Assembly (NCBI GenBank): GCA_017940265.1
Contig: JAGAYY010000014.1
Coordinates: 1-46,324 of the forward strand
DNA from: Bacilli bacterium
GTDB taxonomy: Bacteria; Bacillota_I; Bacilli_A; RFN20; CAG-826
DNA length: 46,324 bases
Direction of reading: 5' to 3'
The translations under genes were made by a program, and so were the position numbers. Positions 1 through 7,683 of the stretch are shown one piece after another (the stretch's first letter is position 1; every line of letters starts with the position of its first letter). The notes beneath the pieces were generated by a model. The model saw only the letters and a list, made by a program, of their open reading frames with translations, did no database searches and had not been told where the DNA came from.

Positions 1-20
1 TCCTATGTTAAAATAAGGCA

Positions 21-51
21 TACAATACCTCCGTCGAACAGTTGTATTGTA
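21..51. repeat. 8-bp perfect inverted repeat (hairpin)
   Basis: TACAATAC at 21-28 pairs perfectly with GTATTGTA at 44-51 around a 15-nt loop. No T-run follows directly, so this is not an obvious terminator. It is the first of three stem-loops in the gene-free first 239 bases. It may belong to the tail of a transcript that starts outside the window. Confidence 0.45.
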
Positions 52-53
52 GC

Positions 54-88
54 AAAAGTGGCGATTTCTGACGATTTCGTCACTTTTT
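54..88 (+). terminator. Intrinsic terminator-like hairpin
   Basis: AAAAGTGGCGA (54-64) pairs with TCGTCACTTTT (77-87) with one G/T position, around a 12-nt loop. The right arm ends in a T-run. An A-run precedes the left arm, so it could work in either direction. It probably ends transcription entering from left of the window. Confidence 0.55.
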
Positions 89-94
89 CATAAT

Positions 95-142
95 AAAAGG
101 AGCTATCTACTCACCTATAGGTTTTCGAACAGCCCCTTTTTT
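95..142 (+). terminator. Second terminator-like hairpin
   Basis: AAAAGGAGCT (95-104) pairs with AGCCCCTTTT (131-140), with one A/C mismatch, and runs into six Ts. The wide loop contains the small palindrome CCTATAGG. Together with the hairpin at 54-88 it makes a tandem terminator before the lipoprotein gene. Bases 143-224 are AT-rich; TTGTTT (175-180) and TAACAT (198-203), 17 nt apart, are a weak promoter candidate for that gene. Confidence 0.5.
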
Positions 143-239
143 ATTACTTTTTTGATGTTTTTTATGCATAATTATTGTTTTTATTATGAAAAACAAATAA
201 CATTGTCATTGTGCGTTTATGACTAGAAAGGAACGTATT

Positions 240-3080
240 ATGAAAAAAACACTCATCAAATCAATACTTCTTGGTGCGATGACATTAGGTATGATGATCG
301 GTTGTAACGAACCTACATCTTCTACATCTAATCCAGTAACATCAAGTAGTACAACAAGTTCTACAGTCTCAAGTAGTTCTTCAGAAATTACATCAAGTAT
401 TACAACTTCTTCAAGCGACTCCTCTAGCAGTGCTTCAAGTAGTTTACCAAGTAGCTCATCTTCTAGTAGTTCAAGTTCTGTTGCCCCTACATTAACTGGT
501 ATTACATTAGATACCACGAATGTTAAGAAAACATACATTCAAGGTGAGGCATTAGATTTAACTGGCTTAGTGGTTACCGCTAAATATAGTGATAACACAA
601 CCGAAGCTGTTACTAACTACACCACTAACCCTGCAAATGGTGCGGCACTTAACAATACTGGCGCTATTCCAGTTACTGTTGCCTACGGAAGATTTACTGA
701 TTCATTTAATGTTATTGTTACCAAGGCTCCTAAAGCAGCGTGGACTGAAGAAGAAGCTAAGTTAATGTCTGATCACTTATATGGTGAAGTCTTACCATAT
801 ACAGGATTCGAAGCATCACAAGTTGTCTATAACGAACAATATAAAGCTGTTGTCATTATTGGTGGCACAATCACTGATGAAACATTAGAAAGCTACGCTA
901 GAGCATTATCTTTTAATGGTTATATCTTAGTAAGCACTACTGAATTAGTGTTTGAAAAGTCAGTTCAAACTGATGCTGGTAAGCGTATTGTTCAAGTTTC
1001 AATTATGGATAATAAAGGTCAATTAGCGATTGTCGCTATGGACCCATACTATTATGCTTTCCCAACTGATTTTGCTAACTATGTTGCGGATAAATACTTC
1101 ACTTCTAAGGATGCAGTTCCTGCTATCCAAGCTGATTATTATCAATTAATTGAAGGTAATGATGGTATTGCTATTGTTTGCTATATGGATGCCACTACTG
1201 ATGATGCTGGTTATAGTGATATCTTAACCACTGCTAATTGGACAGTTTTAGGAAAAGATGAACATGAATTATATAGTGCTGTTTCTCCAGATAGCGCTTA
1301 TATGATTTCTTATGAATATAGTGCACAAAACGGCGCCTTACTCATTGTCTTTAGACCAGTTAATTTCTTTAACGATGCCCCAATTAAAGCATTCTTTGCT
1401 AAATATAACGGTACATATGTTGAATTACCTGCTTTAAATATTCCTAACGGACAATACTATTTCGAAGAAGCTGACACCAATGAATACTTCTTTGAAAAAG
1501 GTGAAATTGATATGGTTGTAGCGTTCTTAACCATCTACGGTGGTGCCGCTGAAGATGCTAAAAACTATATGACCACCTTACAAGAAGCTGGTTTCAAAGT
1601 TTTAAATTCTAATGATTCATATTCCGCTACAAAAGCGGTTGAAGGTAAAGGTTTATTCAGATTAGATTATTCATATGATCCTGAAAAAGGAGTTATCACA
1701 TTAATTTTCTATATCTATTTAGAACCATTCCCAACCACAGAATTCCCACAAGATGAGATTTCCGAATTATTAGGTGGTTACACCACTGATATCGTTCCTG
1801 GTTATACTGGTGAAACAACTGGTTTCCAATTAAACGATGATTCATATGGTACATATATCGTTGTTCAAGTTGAGCAAGGTACAGAAGAAGAGGCAATCGC
1901 CTCATATACACAAACACTTCTTGAAAATGGTTATAGATTAGAAAACGAAGGTGGTTCTGTCTACGTTAGTGAACATCATGAAATCTTTGTGCAAATGTAT
2001 AAGGATTCTGGTTCATTTAAGATTGTTTTCTATCGCGCTCCATATTTATCATGGCCAAGTACACAAATTGCGGCCTATTTAGGTGAAGAAATCAATGACG
2101 TAGTTCCTGCTTTTGCGGATGCAGACGCTGATGAATTCACATTTGAACCAGATGATGATGGCTTATGGATTACCGTTGGTTATAACTATGAAGAAGATGA
2201 TCAAGGTGAAGAAATTGAATTCGATATGGAAGAAATTTCTAGTGCCTATATTGAAGAATTAGAAGATGCTGATTACACCGCGATTGAAGTTGAAGATACA
2301 ACATATTATGTTTCTAAGAACTTAGAAGTCGTTATTAGCATTGATTATGATGATATTTGGGATGAAATCTATATCTTCATCAACAGTGTTAGAGCTGTTA
2401 CAGCGGGTCAATGGCCAGCATATCATCTTACCTATTTCTTAAATGCTCATAACTATACAGATGAACTTCCAGTTTATGAAGGTGAATTCGTTAGTGCGGA
2501 TGCTAGAGTGACATTAAGCGCTTTAACAATTGATGTTGTTTTAGAAACAACTGATGCTGAAGAACTTAAAGCCGCGGCGGACACCTATATTGATACCTTA
2601 GAAGAAGCCGGTTTCACATATTTTGAAGAATTAGGTGAAGGTGCATGTAAGAGATATCTTTCTCCAAATGAAGAATACGAAGTCTCCGTGATGTATCAAC
2701 CAAATGGTTTCACTGTCCAAATTGATGAAATCGCTAATGAAAGACAAGAAACCACTACTTTCCCAACCGAAGCCTTATTCGCAGCGCACCCAGAATTAGA
2801 AGGTGTTCTTCCAGTTGTCGTTGAAGGTGAAGCTGCATTTGATACCCAAATCCAAAGTGACTGGGTTGAAATCTATGTTACATATGAAGATACTTCATTA
2901 ATCGCTGGTGCTATGGAAGCTTATAAAAAATCTTTAGAAGACGCTGGCTTAAGAGCACAAGAAGATACAGCCGGTTATGATGTTGTCTATTTCTCACCAG
3001 ATGGCACATACTATGTCTGTGTTACTGACTGGTCAGATTATGATCCAGCGGGATTCGATATTGAAATCTATTACTTATAA
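240..3080 (+). CDS. Large surface lipoprotein with Ig-like domain and seven tandem repeats
   Basis: A 946-residue predicted lipoprotein. The N-terminus is a lipoprotein signal with Cys22 in a M-I-G-C lipobox. Residues ~25-80 are almost entirely Ser/Thr, a typical spacer away from the membrane. Residues ~82-165 resemble a bacterial Ig-like group 3 domain (pattern ITLDT..VKKTY..GE.LDLTGL.V.A.YSD). The rest is seven diverged repeats starting near residues 168, 272, 380, 497, 605, 725 and 841. Each opens with a W/F-P-T-like turn and a short helix, then a V(L/V)P-x-Y/F motif and alternating beta strands ending in hydrophobic VxV/IxI patterns. The late part is very acidic. I start at ATG 240, seven bases after AAGGA (228-232), rather than at the in-frame ATG 21 bases upstream, because the signal peptide then begins MKK. 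It sits alone between terminators. The function is unknown; adhesion or ligand binding at the cell surface is an inference. Confidence 0.85.
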   Translation: MKKTLIKSILLGAMTLGMMIGCNEPTSSTSNPVTSSSTTSSTVSSSSSEITSSITTSSSDSSSSASSSLPSSSSSSSSSSVAPTLTGITLDTTNVKKTYIQGEALDLTGLVVTAKYSDNTTEAVTNYTTNPANGAALNNTGAIPVTVAYGRFTDSFNVIVTKAPKAAWTEEEAKLMSDHLYGEVLPYTGFEASQVVYNEQYKAVVIIGGTITDETLESYARALSFNGYILVSTTELVFEKSVQTDAGKRIVQVSIMDNKGQLAIVAMDPYYYAFPTDFANYVADKYFTSKDAVPAIQADYYQLIEGNDGIAIVCYMDATTDDAGYSDILTTANWTVLGKDEHELYSAVSPDSAYMISYEYSAQNGALLIVFRPVNFFNDAPIKAFFAKYNGTYVELPALNIPNGQYYFEEADTNEYFFEKGEIDMVVAFLTIYGGAAEDAKNYMTTLQEAGFKVLNSNDSYSATKAVEGKGLFRLDYSYDPEKGVITLIFYIYLEPFPTTEFPQDEISELLGGYTTDIVPGYTGETTGFQLNDDSYGTYIVVQVEQGTEEEAIASYTQTLLENGYRLENEGGSVYVSEHHEIFVQMYKDSGSFKIVFYRAPYLSWPSTQIAAYLGEEINDVVPAFADADADEFTFEPDDDGLWITVGYNYEEDDQGEEIEFDMEEISSAYIEELEDADYTAIEVEDTTYYVSKNLEVVISIDYDDIWDEIYIFINSVRAVTAGQWPAYHLTYFLNAHNYTDELPVYEGEFVSADARVTLSALTIDVVLETTDAEELKAAADTYIDTLEEAGFTYFEELGEGACKRYLSPNEEYEVSVMYQPNGFTVQIDEIANERQETTTFPTEALFAAHPELEGVLPVVVEGEAAFDTQIQSDWVEIYVTYEDTSLIAGAMEAYKKSLEDAGLRAQEDTAGYDVVYFSPDGTYYVCVTDWSDYDPAGFDIEIYYL

Positions 3081-3096
3081 TTCAAATCTATTAAAC

Positions 3097-3131
3097 AAAA
3101 AAGCCAGAACGCTTATGTCCTGGCTTTTTTT
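3097..3131 (+). terminator. Bidirectional intrinsic terminator
   Basis: AAAAAAGCCAG (3097-3107) pairs with CTGGCTTTTTT (3120-3130), with an inner AC/GT pairing across one mismatch. It has A- and T-runs on its flanks. It lies between two convergent genes and probably ends both the lipoprotein gene (plus) and the purine operon (minus). Confidence 0.8.
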
Positions 3132-3152
3132 ATTGTTTTAAATATAATTTAA

Positions 3153-3839
3153 CTATTCTTCTCTTTTTGTGGCTATAATTGCGGTTAAATGCACAATACA
3201 TCTAACTAGAAGCGCACCCACACTATTGGTGAGAATCACAATTAATAAGTTCCATAACATATTGATATTCCAGTTAAACGCCATACCGAAATAGAACATA
3301 TTAGCGATACAGTGTTGGAAACCACAGTAGACGAATAAAGTAACGGCAACAATAATGCCGATAATCTTCATACCCCAGTTTTGTAAGTTCTTATAGAAAT
3401 AAACTGCGATATACACTAACGCGCCACATAAGATACCTTCGATAAGAACGTGGTTCGAGGCAATCTTTGCGTTGGCAATATTAACAATACGTGTTGCAAC
3501 TTCTGGCACATTCATAAATATGAAGTGACAGATAATACCTAATGCGAAAGCGCCTATCGCATTACCCACGAGCATGATTGGTAAATTAATTGCGTTTTCC
3601 ACTAACTTTTCACGGTTATCAAAAACCACACCAATTTTACCGGTATAAAGTTGTAATCCTAAGACACAAACAAGGATCAAACCAATGGAGAATAATGCGG
3701 AACCAACCATTAACCATTCAGAAGCAACTTTGCCTGCTTCATCAACAGCAAAAGAAGTTGCCACAGTAAAGGCAAGAGAACCTAGACCAATGGCTAAGCC
3801 CGCGAAAATACCAAAAAGTAAGACCTTTAAATATTTCAT
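3153..3839 (-). CDS. Formate/nitrite transporter (FNT) family channel
   Basis: A ~228-residue membrane protein with six predicted hydrophobic segments. It carries two FNT family marks: a LQLYTGK loop, equivalent to the first broken helix, and GFQHCIANMFYFG, equivalent to the second broken helix with the central pore histidine (family pattern GFEHSxANM). FNT proteins move small monovalent anions such as formate, nitrite or hydrosulfide across the cell membrane with protons; which one cannot be told here. I chose the ATG at 3839, one base after the xpt stop codon, which implies translational coupling. An in-frame GTG at 3887 inside xpt would add 16 residues and cannot be excluded. Formate export would suit a fermenting, purine-salvaging cell, but that is inference. 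Confidence 0.85.
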   Translation of the reverse strand: MKYLKVLLFGIFAGLAIGLGSLAFTVATSFAVDEAGKVASEWLMVGSALFSIGLILVCVLGLQLYTGKIGVVFDNREKLVENAINLPIMLVGNAIGAFALGIICHFIFMNVPEVATRIVNIANAKIASNHVLIEGILCGALVYIAVYFYKNLQNWGMKIIGIIVAVTLFVYCGFQHCIANMFYFGMAFNWNINMLWNLLIVILTNSVGALLVRCIVHLTAIIATKREE

Positions 3840-3840
3840 A

Positions 3841-4410
3841 TTAGAAAACTGGTTTGTTATCTTTGAATTCTTTGATGTTAGCGCCACTATAGACTTTAAG
3901 GCCTTCAGCCTCTAATCTAGCTCTACCACCTTGGAAGCTCTTTTCAATGGCGACCGCAGCGCCCACGACTTTCGCGCCTGCTTGATTGCAGATATCTAAT
4001 AAGCCAAACGCAGCATTACCTTCGGCTAAAAAGTCATCAACAATGAGTACCGTGTCGCTTGCTTTGATGTATCTATTGGATACAGTGATTGGTGAAACTG
4101 TATTACGAGTAAATGATTTAACTTGGGCTGTATAAACGTCATTACCGACAGTCGCAGATTTACTCTTTTTAGCGAACACTAATGGTAAATCACCCATTTC
4201 TTGTGCGACAGCGTAAGCAAAAGCAATACCACTAGTTTCAATGGTTAAGATTTTGTTAATACCATCACCATTAAAATGTTCAGTGATTTCTTTAGCTAAA
4301 TCTCTGGCTAAAGCCACGTCGATTTGGTGATTTAAGAATGAATCCACTTTTAAAATATCGTTATTAATGATGACACCATCTTTTAAGATACGTTCTTCTA
4401 ATGATTTCAT
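3841..4410 (-). CDS. xpt: Xanthine phosphoribosyltransferase
   Basis: Converts xanthine and PRPP to XMP in the cytoplasm, feeding the GMP synthetase encoded three genes upstream. It has 189 residues, close to the ~194 usual for Xpt. The PRPP-binding loop VLIVDDFLAEGNA is at residues 121-133, and the N-terminus (SLEERILKDG) is typical of the family. Its ATG overlaps the stop of hpt by one base (TAATG), so the two are translationally coupled. In Bacillus the xpt operon is controlled by a guanine riboswitch; none was recognised upstream of this operon. Confidence 0.93.
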   Translation of the reverse strand: MKSLEERILKDGVIINNDILKVDSFLNHQIDVALARDLAKEITEHFNGDGINKILTIETSGIAFAYAVAQEMGDLPLVFAKKSKSATVGNDVYTAQVKSFTRNTVSPITVSNRYIKASDTVLIVDDFLAEGNAAFGLLDICNQAGAKVVGAAVAIEKSFQGGRARLEAEGLKVYSGANIKEFKDNKPVF

Positions 4411-4976
4411 TATTTTTGAATCTCCTCATTCCATCTATCAATGTCCTCAGGTTTAGCGATGTAAACGTAAGGAACATTTCTTTCTAATTCGTTATAGTCT
4501 AAGCCATAACCAACGAGGAAAGAGTTTTCTTTAAGAACTTTACCGCAGTAGTCAATTTTAATATCTTCACATCTGGCATATTCTTTATCAAATAAAGCAC
4601 AGATAATGATTCTTTTTGGTTGGTAGTTTTCGTTTAAATGATCAATAAGATATTTCATAGAAATACCTGTATCCACAACGTCTTCCACGACCACGACTGT
4701 GCGATCTTTAATGTCCATATCAAAATCTTTTTTAAGATTGATCTTTCCTGTTGATTGCACACCAGCATAAGAAGAGATTTGAATGAAATCTGTATAGATA
4801 GGTCTATCAATACGTTTGATTAAATCGAACATGAAGTTTAAAGCGCCTTTCATGACGCCTAAAAAGAGCGGAGTTTTTTCTTCGTTTTTAAGTTCCTCTG
4901 TTAATCTTTTGCCAAAATCATTACAAATATCTTGGATTTCTTGTTCTGATAAAACTATCTCACGATTTTCTTTCAT
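4410..4976 (-). CDS. hpt: Hypoxanthine(-guanine) phosphoribosyltransferase
   Basis: Salvages hypoxanthine or guanine to IMP or GMP with PRPP. It has 188 residues, normal for the family. The PRPP loop VVVVEDVVDTGIS spans residues 94-106, and the conserved FLGVMKGALNFM segment (38-49) is present, as is the SSYAGVQSTG region for substrate closure. A clear AGGAGG precedes the ATG. It follows guaA by 48 bases and overlaps xpt by one base, so it lies in the middle of the purine operon. Confidence 0.93.
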   Translation of the reverse strand: MKENREIVLSEQEIQDICNDFGKRLTEELKNEEKTPLFLGVMKGALNFMFDLIKRIDRPIYTDFIQISSYAGVQSTGKINLKKDFDMDIKDRTVVVVEDVVDTGISMKYLIDHLNENYQPKRIIICALFDKEYARCEDIKIDYCGKVLKENSFLVGYGLDYNELERNVPYVYIAKPEDIDRWNEEIQK

Positions 4977-5024
4977 GGTAATTTCCTCCTCAATGCTGAT
5001 GAATGAAAAATTAAATAATATTAA

Positions 5025-6005
5025 TTATTCCCATTCAATTGTGGCGCATGGTTTATTACTTAAATCATATAATACACGATTTACGCCTTTAACTTCATTT
5101 AAAATTCTATCTCTTATTTTATTTAAAAGTGCATAAGGAATTTCTTCAATGGTCGCTGTAACGGCATCAACTGAGTTAATTGCACGGATGACAACTGGCC
5201 ATTCGAATGTTCTTTTGCCATCTTTAATACCAGTGGATTTTACTGGTGGAACGATGGTGAAGTATTGCCATACTTTTTGATCTAAACCTGCGTTAGCGAA
5301 TTCTTCTCTTAAGATAGCGTCGCTTTCTCTAACGGCTTCTAATCTATCTCTTGTAATCGCACCAACACAACGGACACCTAAACCTGGTCCTGGGAATGGT
5401 TGACGGTAGACCATATTACGTGGTAAGCCTAAGGCTTCACCAACTTGTCTAACTTCGTCTTTATATAATAATTTCACTGGTTCGACGAGTTCAAAACCGA
5501 GTTCCGCTGGTAAACCACCAACATTGTGGTGAGCTTTTAAACCTTTGGATTCTAAAATGTCAGGATAAATGGTGCCTTGTCCTAAGAAAGAAATACCATT
5601 AAGTTTTTGTGCTTCTCTTTTGAAGACATCAATGAAGATTTTACCAATGATTTTTCTCTTTTGTTCTGGATCTTCAACACCCGCTAAAGCATCTAAGAAT
5701 TCATCAACTGCGTCAACATAGATTAAGTTAGCGCCCATTTGTTCTTTAAATACTTTAATAACTTGTTCTGGTTCACCTTTTCTTAATAAACCATGATTAA
5801 CGTGAACACATGTTAAGTTGTTGCCGATTGCTTTGATTAATAAGGCTGCACAGACTGATGAATCAACACCACCTGAGAGGGCTAATAATACTTTCTTATC
5901 ACCCGCTTGTGCCTTAATTTCTTTAATTTGTTGTTCGATGAACGCATTCGCTAATTCCCTATTAGTGATACGTTGCATGTTTGGATCTCTGACATTTCCG
6001 CTCAT
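5025..6005 (-). CDS. guaA: GMP synthetase, ATP-pyrophosphatase and dimerisation domains only
   Basis: Amidates XMP to GMP with ATP. The protein has 326 residues instead of ~510, because the N-terminal class I glutamine amidotransferase domain is absent. What remains is complete: P-loop SGGVDS (44-49), GQGTIYPD (142-149), the XMP-binding RQPFPGPGLGVR (201-212) and the C-terminal KPCATIEWE. The start is secure: TAAGGAG lies just upstream of the ATG and the upstream gene stops 10 bases before. It therefore resembles the separate synthetase subunit (GuaAb) of archaea. It must use free ammonia or a glutaminase subunit encoded elsewhere; none is in this window. The operon neighbours, hpt and xpt, confirm the purine role. 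Confidence 0.92.
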   Translation of the reverse strand: MSGNVRDPNMQRITNRELANAFIEQQIKEIKAQAGDKKVLLALSGGVDSSVCAALLIKAIGNNLTCVHVNHGLLRKGEPEQVIKVFKEQMGANLIYVDAVDEFLDALAGVEDPEQKRKIIGKIFIDVFKREAQKLNGISFLGQGTIYPDILESKGLKAHHNVGGLPAELGFELVEPVKLLYKDEVRQVGEALGLPRNMVYRQPFPGPGLGVRCVGAITRDRLEAVRESDAILREEFANAGLDQKVWQYFTIVPPVKSTGIKDGKRTFEWPVVIRAINSVDAVTATIEEIPYALLNKIRDRILNEVKGVNRVLYDLSNKPCATIEWE

Positions 6006-6015
6006 AATTTTCTCC

Positions 6016-6483
6016 TTACCAATGAATTTCTTCTACTCTATTGAATAGTTCTTTAATTTCTTCTGTAGGTTCTTCCCATTTCTTCATCAAAACTTCGAGT
6101 TGTTGATCTGGCACAATTGAAGTTTCTTTTCTTTGTTTGTTATAGAAACGAATTTGTTCAGCTGTGCGTGGGAATAAAACTAAAACATATTCATCGAATT
6201 CAGGATTCTCTTTAACATACTTTTCCCTTAACATGTTCAAGTCAGTTAAAGCATCTAAAATTACAGTGACGTCATCATACTTTTTCGCGTATTCATGAAT
6301 TCTAAAAGAAAAAAGCTCCCATACTTCTTTTTGTTTAGAAAAATCCTGTGTCTGACCAGTGAGTTCGAATCTAATTTCGTCACTAGAGACAATCAAAGTA
6401 TGTGGATGAGCCTCTTGGTACGCTTTTGCCCAGGTAGATTTGCCACTACCAGGCATGGCAGATAACATGATAAGTGTTTTCAT
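6016..6483 (-). CDS. P-loop ATPase/kinase, polynucleotide-kinase-like
   Basis: A 155-residue protein with a Walker A motif PGSGKST at residues 11-17, followed by an SSDEIRFELTG segment and a TVILDALTDLNMLREKYV stretch. This arrangement is seen in small AAA_33-type kinases (polynucleotide or metabolite kinases, tRNA ligase kinase-like domains). The substrate is unknown. It is the first gene of the purine operon, 10 bases before guaA, with GGAGGAAGAA just upstream of its ATG. A nucleoside or nucleotide substrate would fit this setting, but this is inference. Confidence 0.75.
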   Translation of the reverse strand: MKTLIMLSAMPGSGKSTWAKAYQEAHPHTLIVSSDEIRFELTGQTQDFSKQKEVWELFSFRIHEYAKKYDDVTVILDALTDLNMLREKYVKENPEFDEYVLVLFPRTAEQIRFYNKQRKETSIVPDQQLEVLMKKWEEPTEEIKELFNRVEEIHW

Positions 6484-6512
6484 TTCTTCCTCCGATTCGG
6501 TTGAACGAAATC

Positions 6513-6569
6513 CTATCTATTACGAACTTATTTATAAATAAAAAGTTCCTACTACATAATCATAGATAG
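6513..6569 (-). promoter_or_regulatory. Structured leader of the purine operon
   Basis: On the minus strand the leader has an outer stem CTATCTAT/ATAGATAG (arms 6562-6569 and 6513-6520). It encloses an inner stem GAACTT/AAGTTC (6543-6548 and 6524-6529), whose loop is an AT palindrome. The internal loop is lopsided: 13 nt on the 5' side (6549-6561) and 3 nt on the 3' side (6521-6523). It ends ~30 bases before the kinase ATG. A small CCGAATCGG palindrome then overlaps the start of the ribosome-binding site. I could not match it to the guanine, ZTP or preQ1 riboswitch consensus. The whole gene-free stretch between the kinase gene (6483) and the next minus-strand gene (6763) also holds a possible small plus-strand gene. 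Confidence 0.4.
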
Positions 6570-6637
6570 AAAGCGATTATTTTAAAAGTAAAAATAGTTA
6601 TTTTTATAAAAAACTATAAAATGAAATTAGTTATTAT

Positions 6638-6766
6638 ATGAAAAGTAAAAATAATAAGAAAAATAGAAAAAAGAGCAAAAGAGTTGGAGCCGCAAAAAAA
6701 GAGATGCTTGGTAAAGACATCTCTCTTGAACAACTGAATTCAATTAAGGTTGATAATTTCGATTAA
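6638..6766 (+). CDS. Possible 42-residue basic small protein
   Basis: An ATG-to-TAA frame of 42 codons. The first half is Lys/Asn/Arg-rich (M-K-S-K-N-N-K-K-N-R-K-K) and the second half looks like ordinary protein (EMLGKDISLEQLNSIKVDNFD). It points opposite to its neighbours and overlaps the end of the next minus-strand gene by four bases. TATAAA lies 22 bases upstream as a possible -10, but there is no Shine-Dalgarno sequence. A poly-lysine run is easy to obtain by chance in AT-rich DNA, so this is weak. If real, it could be a nucleic-acid-binding small protein. Confidence 0.3.
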   Translation: MKSKNNKKNRKKSKRVGAAKKEMLGKDISLEQLNSIKVDNFD

Positions 6767-7662
6767 TATAAACCTTCCTTATATTCACCTTTGTCCACTA
6801 AGGCTTTTAAGGCTTTAACAACACCTGGTTTGTCTTCTTTATAAGTAACACCGAACCACACTGATGGAGTGGATAATAAGCGCACAGTGGCCTTATTTTC
6901 GTGAACTAATTCATCAACGACTGTTGGAATTAAGAATTCTGATTTAGGAACGTTGATGTTTTCTTTTAACCAAAGTGGGAACTTTTCACCTAAAGCAGGA
7001 ATAAGATCTTTATTGAAGCAGAATAAGTTCATGGATACTAATTGGGATGGTTCTGTTTCAAAAGCTGGAGTACCATCTAATGGTTCACAAACAACTTTAT
7101 CGCCTTTAGCGTAGATACTTGATTCGATTAATTTTTCTAAATAGCCATTTTTATCTTGGAAGGCCACACCTCTTTTAACCGCACCATTTTCAGTCATAGT
7201 GTTCTTTGCTTCAAACGCTACAATAGCGTATTTACCTTTACTACCTTCTGGTAATGATTTGAGGTATTTATAAGCGACTTCATAAGTTTCTTTCCCATAG
7301 AAATCATCACCGTTGATAACGATGAAATCTTCCTTAATTAGGTCACGTGCCGCGTAAATTGCATGAGCGGTACCCCATGGCTTCTCTCTACCTTCTGGAC
7401 ATTTGAAACCTTCTGGAAGGTCATTTAAATCTTGGAAAGCATATTCCACTTTGATGATTTTTTCCGCTCTTTTACCGATAGTGTCTCTGAATGCTTCATA
7501 GAAATCTTTCTTGATAATGAAGACAACACTGCTGAAACCAGCACGTTTGGCATCATAGATGGAATAGTCTAATAAAAAATTGTTATAGTCATCCATTGGC
7601 TCCATTTGTTTTAGGCCACCAAAGCGACTACCCATGCCAGCGGCCATAATTACTAATTGCAT
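6763..7662 (-). CDS. Sugar-phosphate nucleotidyltransferase
   Basis: A 299-residue nucleotidyltransferase of the GT-A/NTP_transferase fold. It starts with the nucleotide-binding signature MAAGMGSRFGGLKQ (residues 6-19), has a GTAHAIYAAR segment, and a metal-binding VINGDDFYG motif. These enzymes join a sugar 1-phosphate (or similar) to NTP, giving a nucleotide sugar and pyrophosphate. The sequence is not close to classical GalU or RmlA, so I do not assign a substrate. It follows the glucokinase gene by 21 bases, which suggests use of a glucose-derived phosphate. The ATG is preceded by AAAGGAG. It is the last gene of its operon. Confidence 0.85.
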   Translation of the reverse strand: MQLVIMAAGMGSRFGGLKQMEPMDDYNNFLLDYSIYDAKRAGFSSVVFIIKKDFYEAFRDTIGKRAEKIIKVEYAFQDLNDLPEGFKCPEGREKPWGTAHAIYAARDLIKEDFIVINGDDFYGKETYEVAYKYLKSLPEGSKGKYAIVAFEAKNTMTENGAVKRGVAFQDKNGYLEKLIESSIYAKGDKVVCEPLDGTPAFETEPSQLVSMNLFCFNKDLIPALGEKFPLWLKENINVPKSEFLIPTVVDELVHENKATVRLLSTPSVWFGVTYKEDKPGVVKALKALVDKGEYKEGLY

Positions 7663-7683
7663 AATAAAATCTCCTTTTGATGT

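Noticed and set aside
206-538. Minus-strand frame of 110 codons over the lipoprotein start
   Set aside because: It is the complement of the Ser/Thr-repeat DNA; the plus-strand frame has a signal peptide, lipobox and ribosome site. The same holds for the plus-strand frame opposite the nuclease linker near 35574-35858.
1696-1917. Minus-strand frame of 73 codons inside the lipoprotein gene
   Set aside because: No ribosome site, no recognisable protein pattern, fully inside a well-supported gene.
6484-6637. Guanine (purine) riboswitch before the purine operon
   Set aside because: The conserved three-way-junction landmarks were not found on the minus strand, so only a structured leader is reported.
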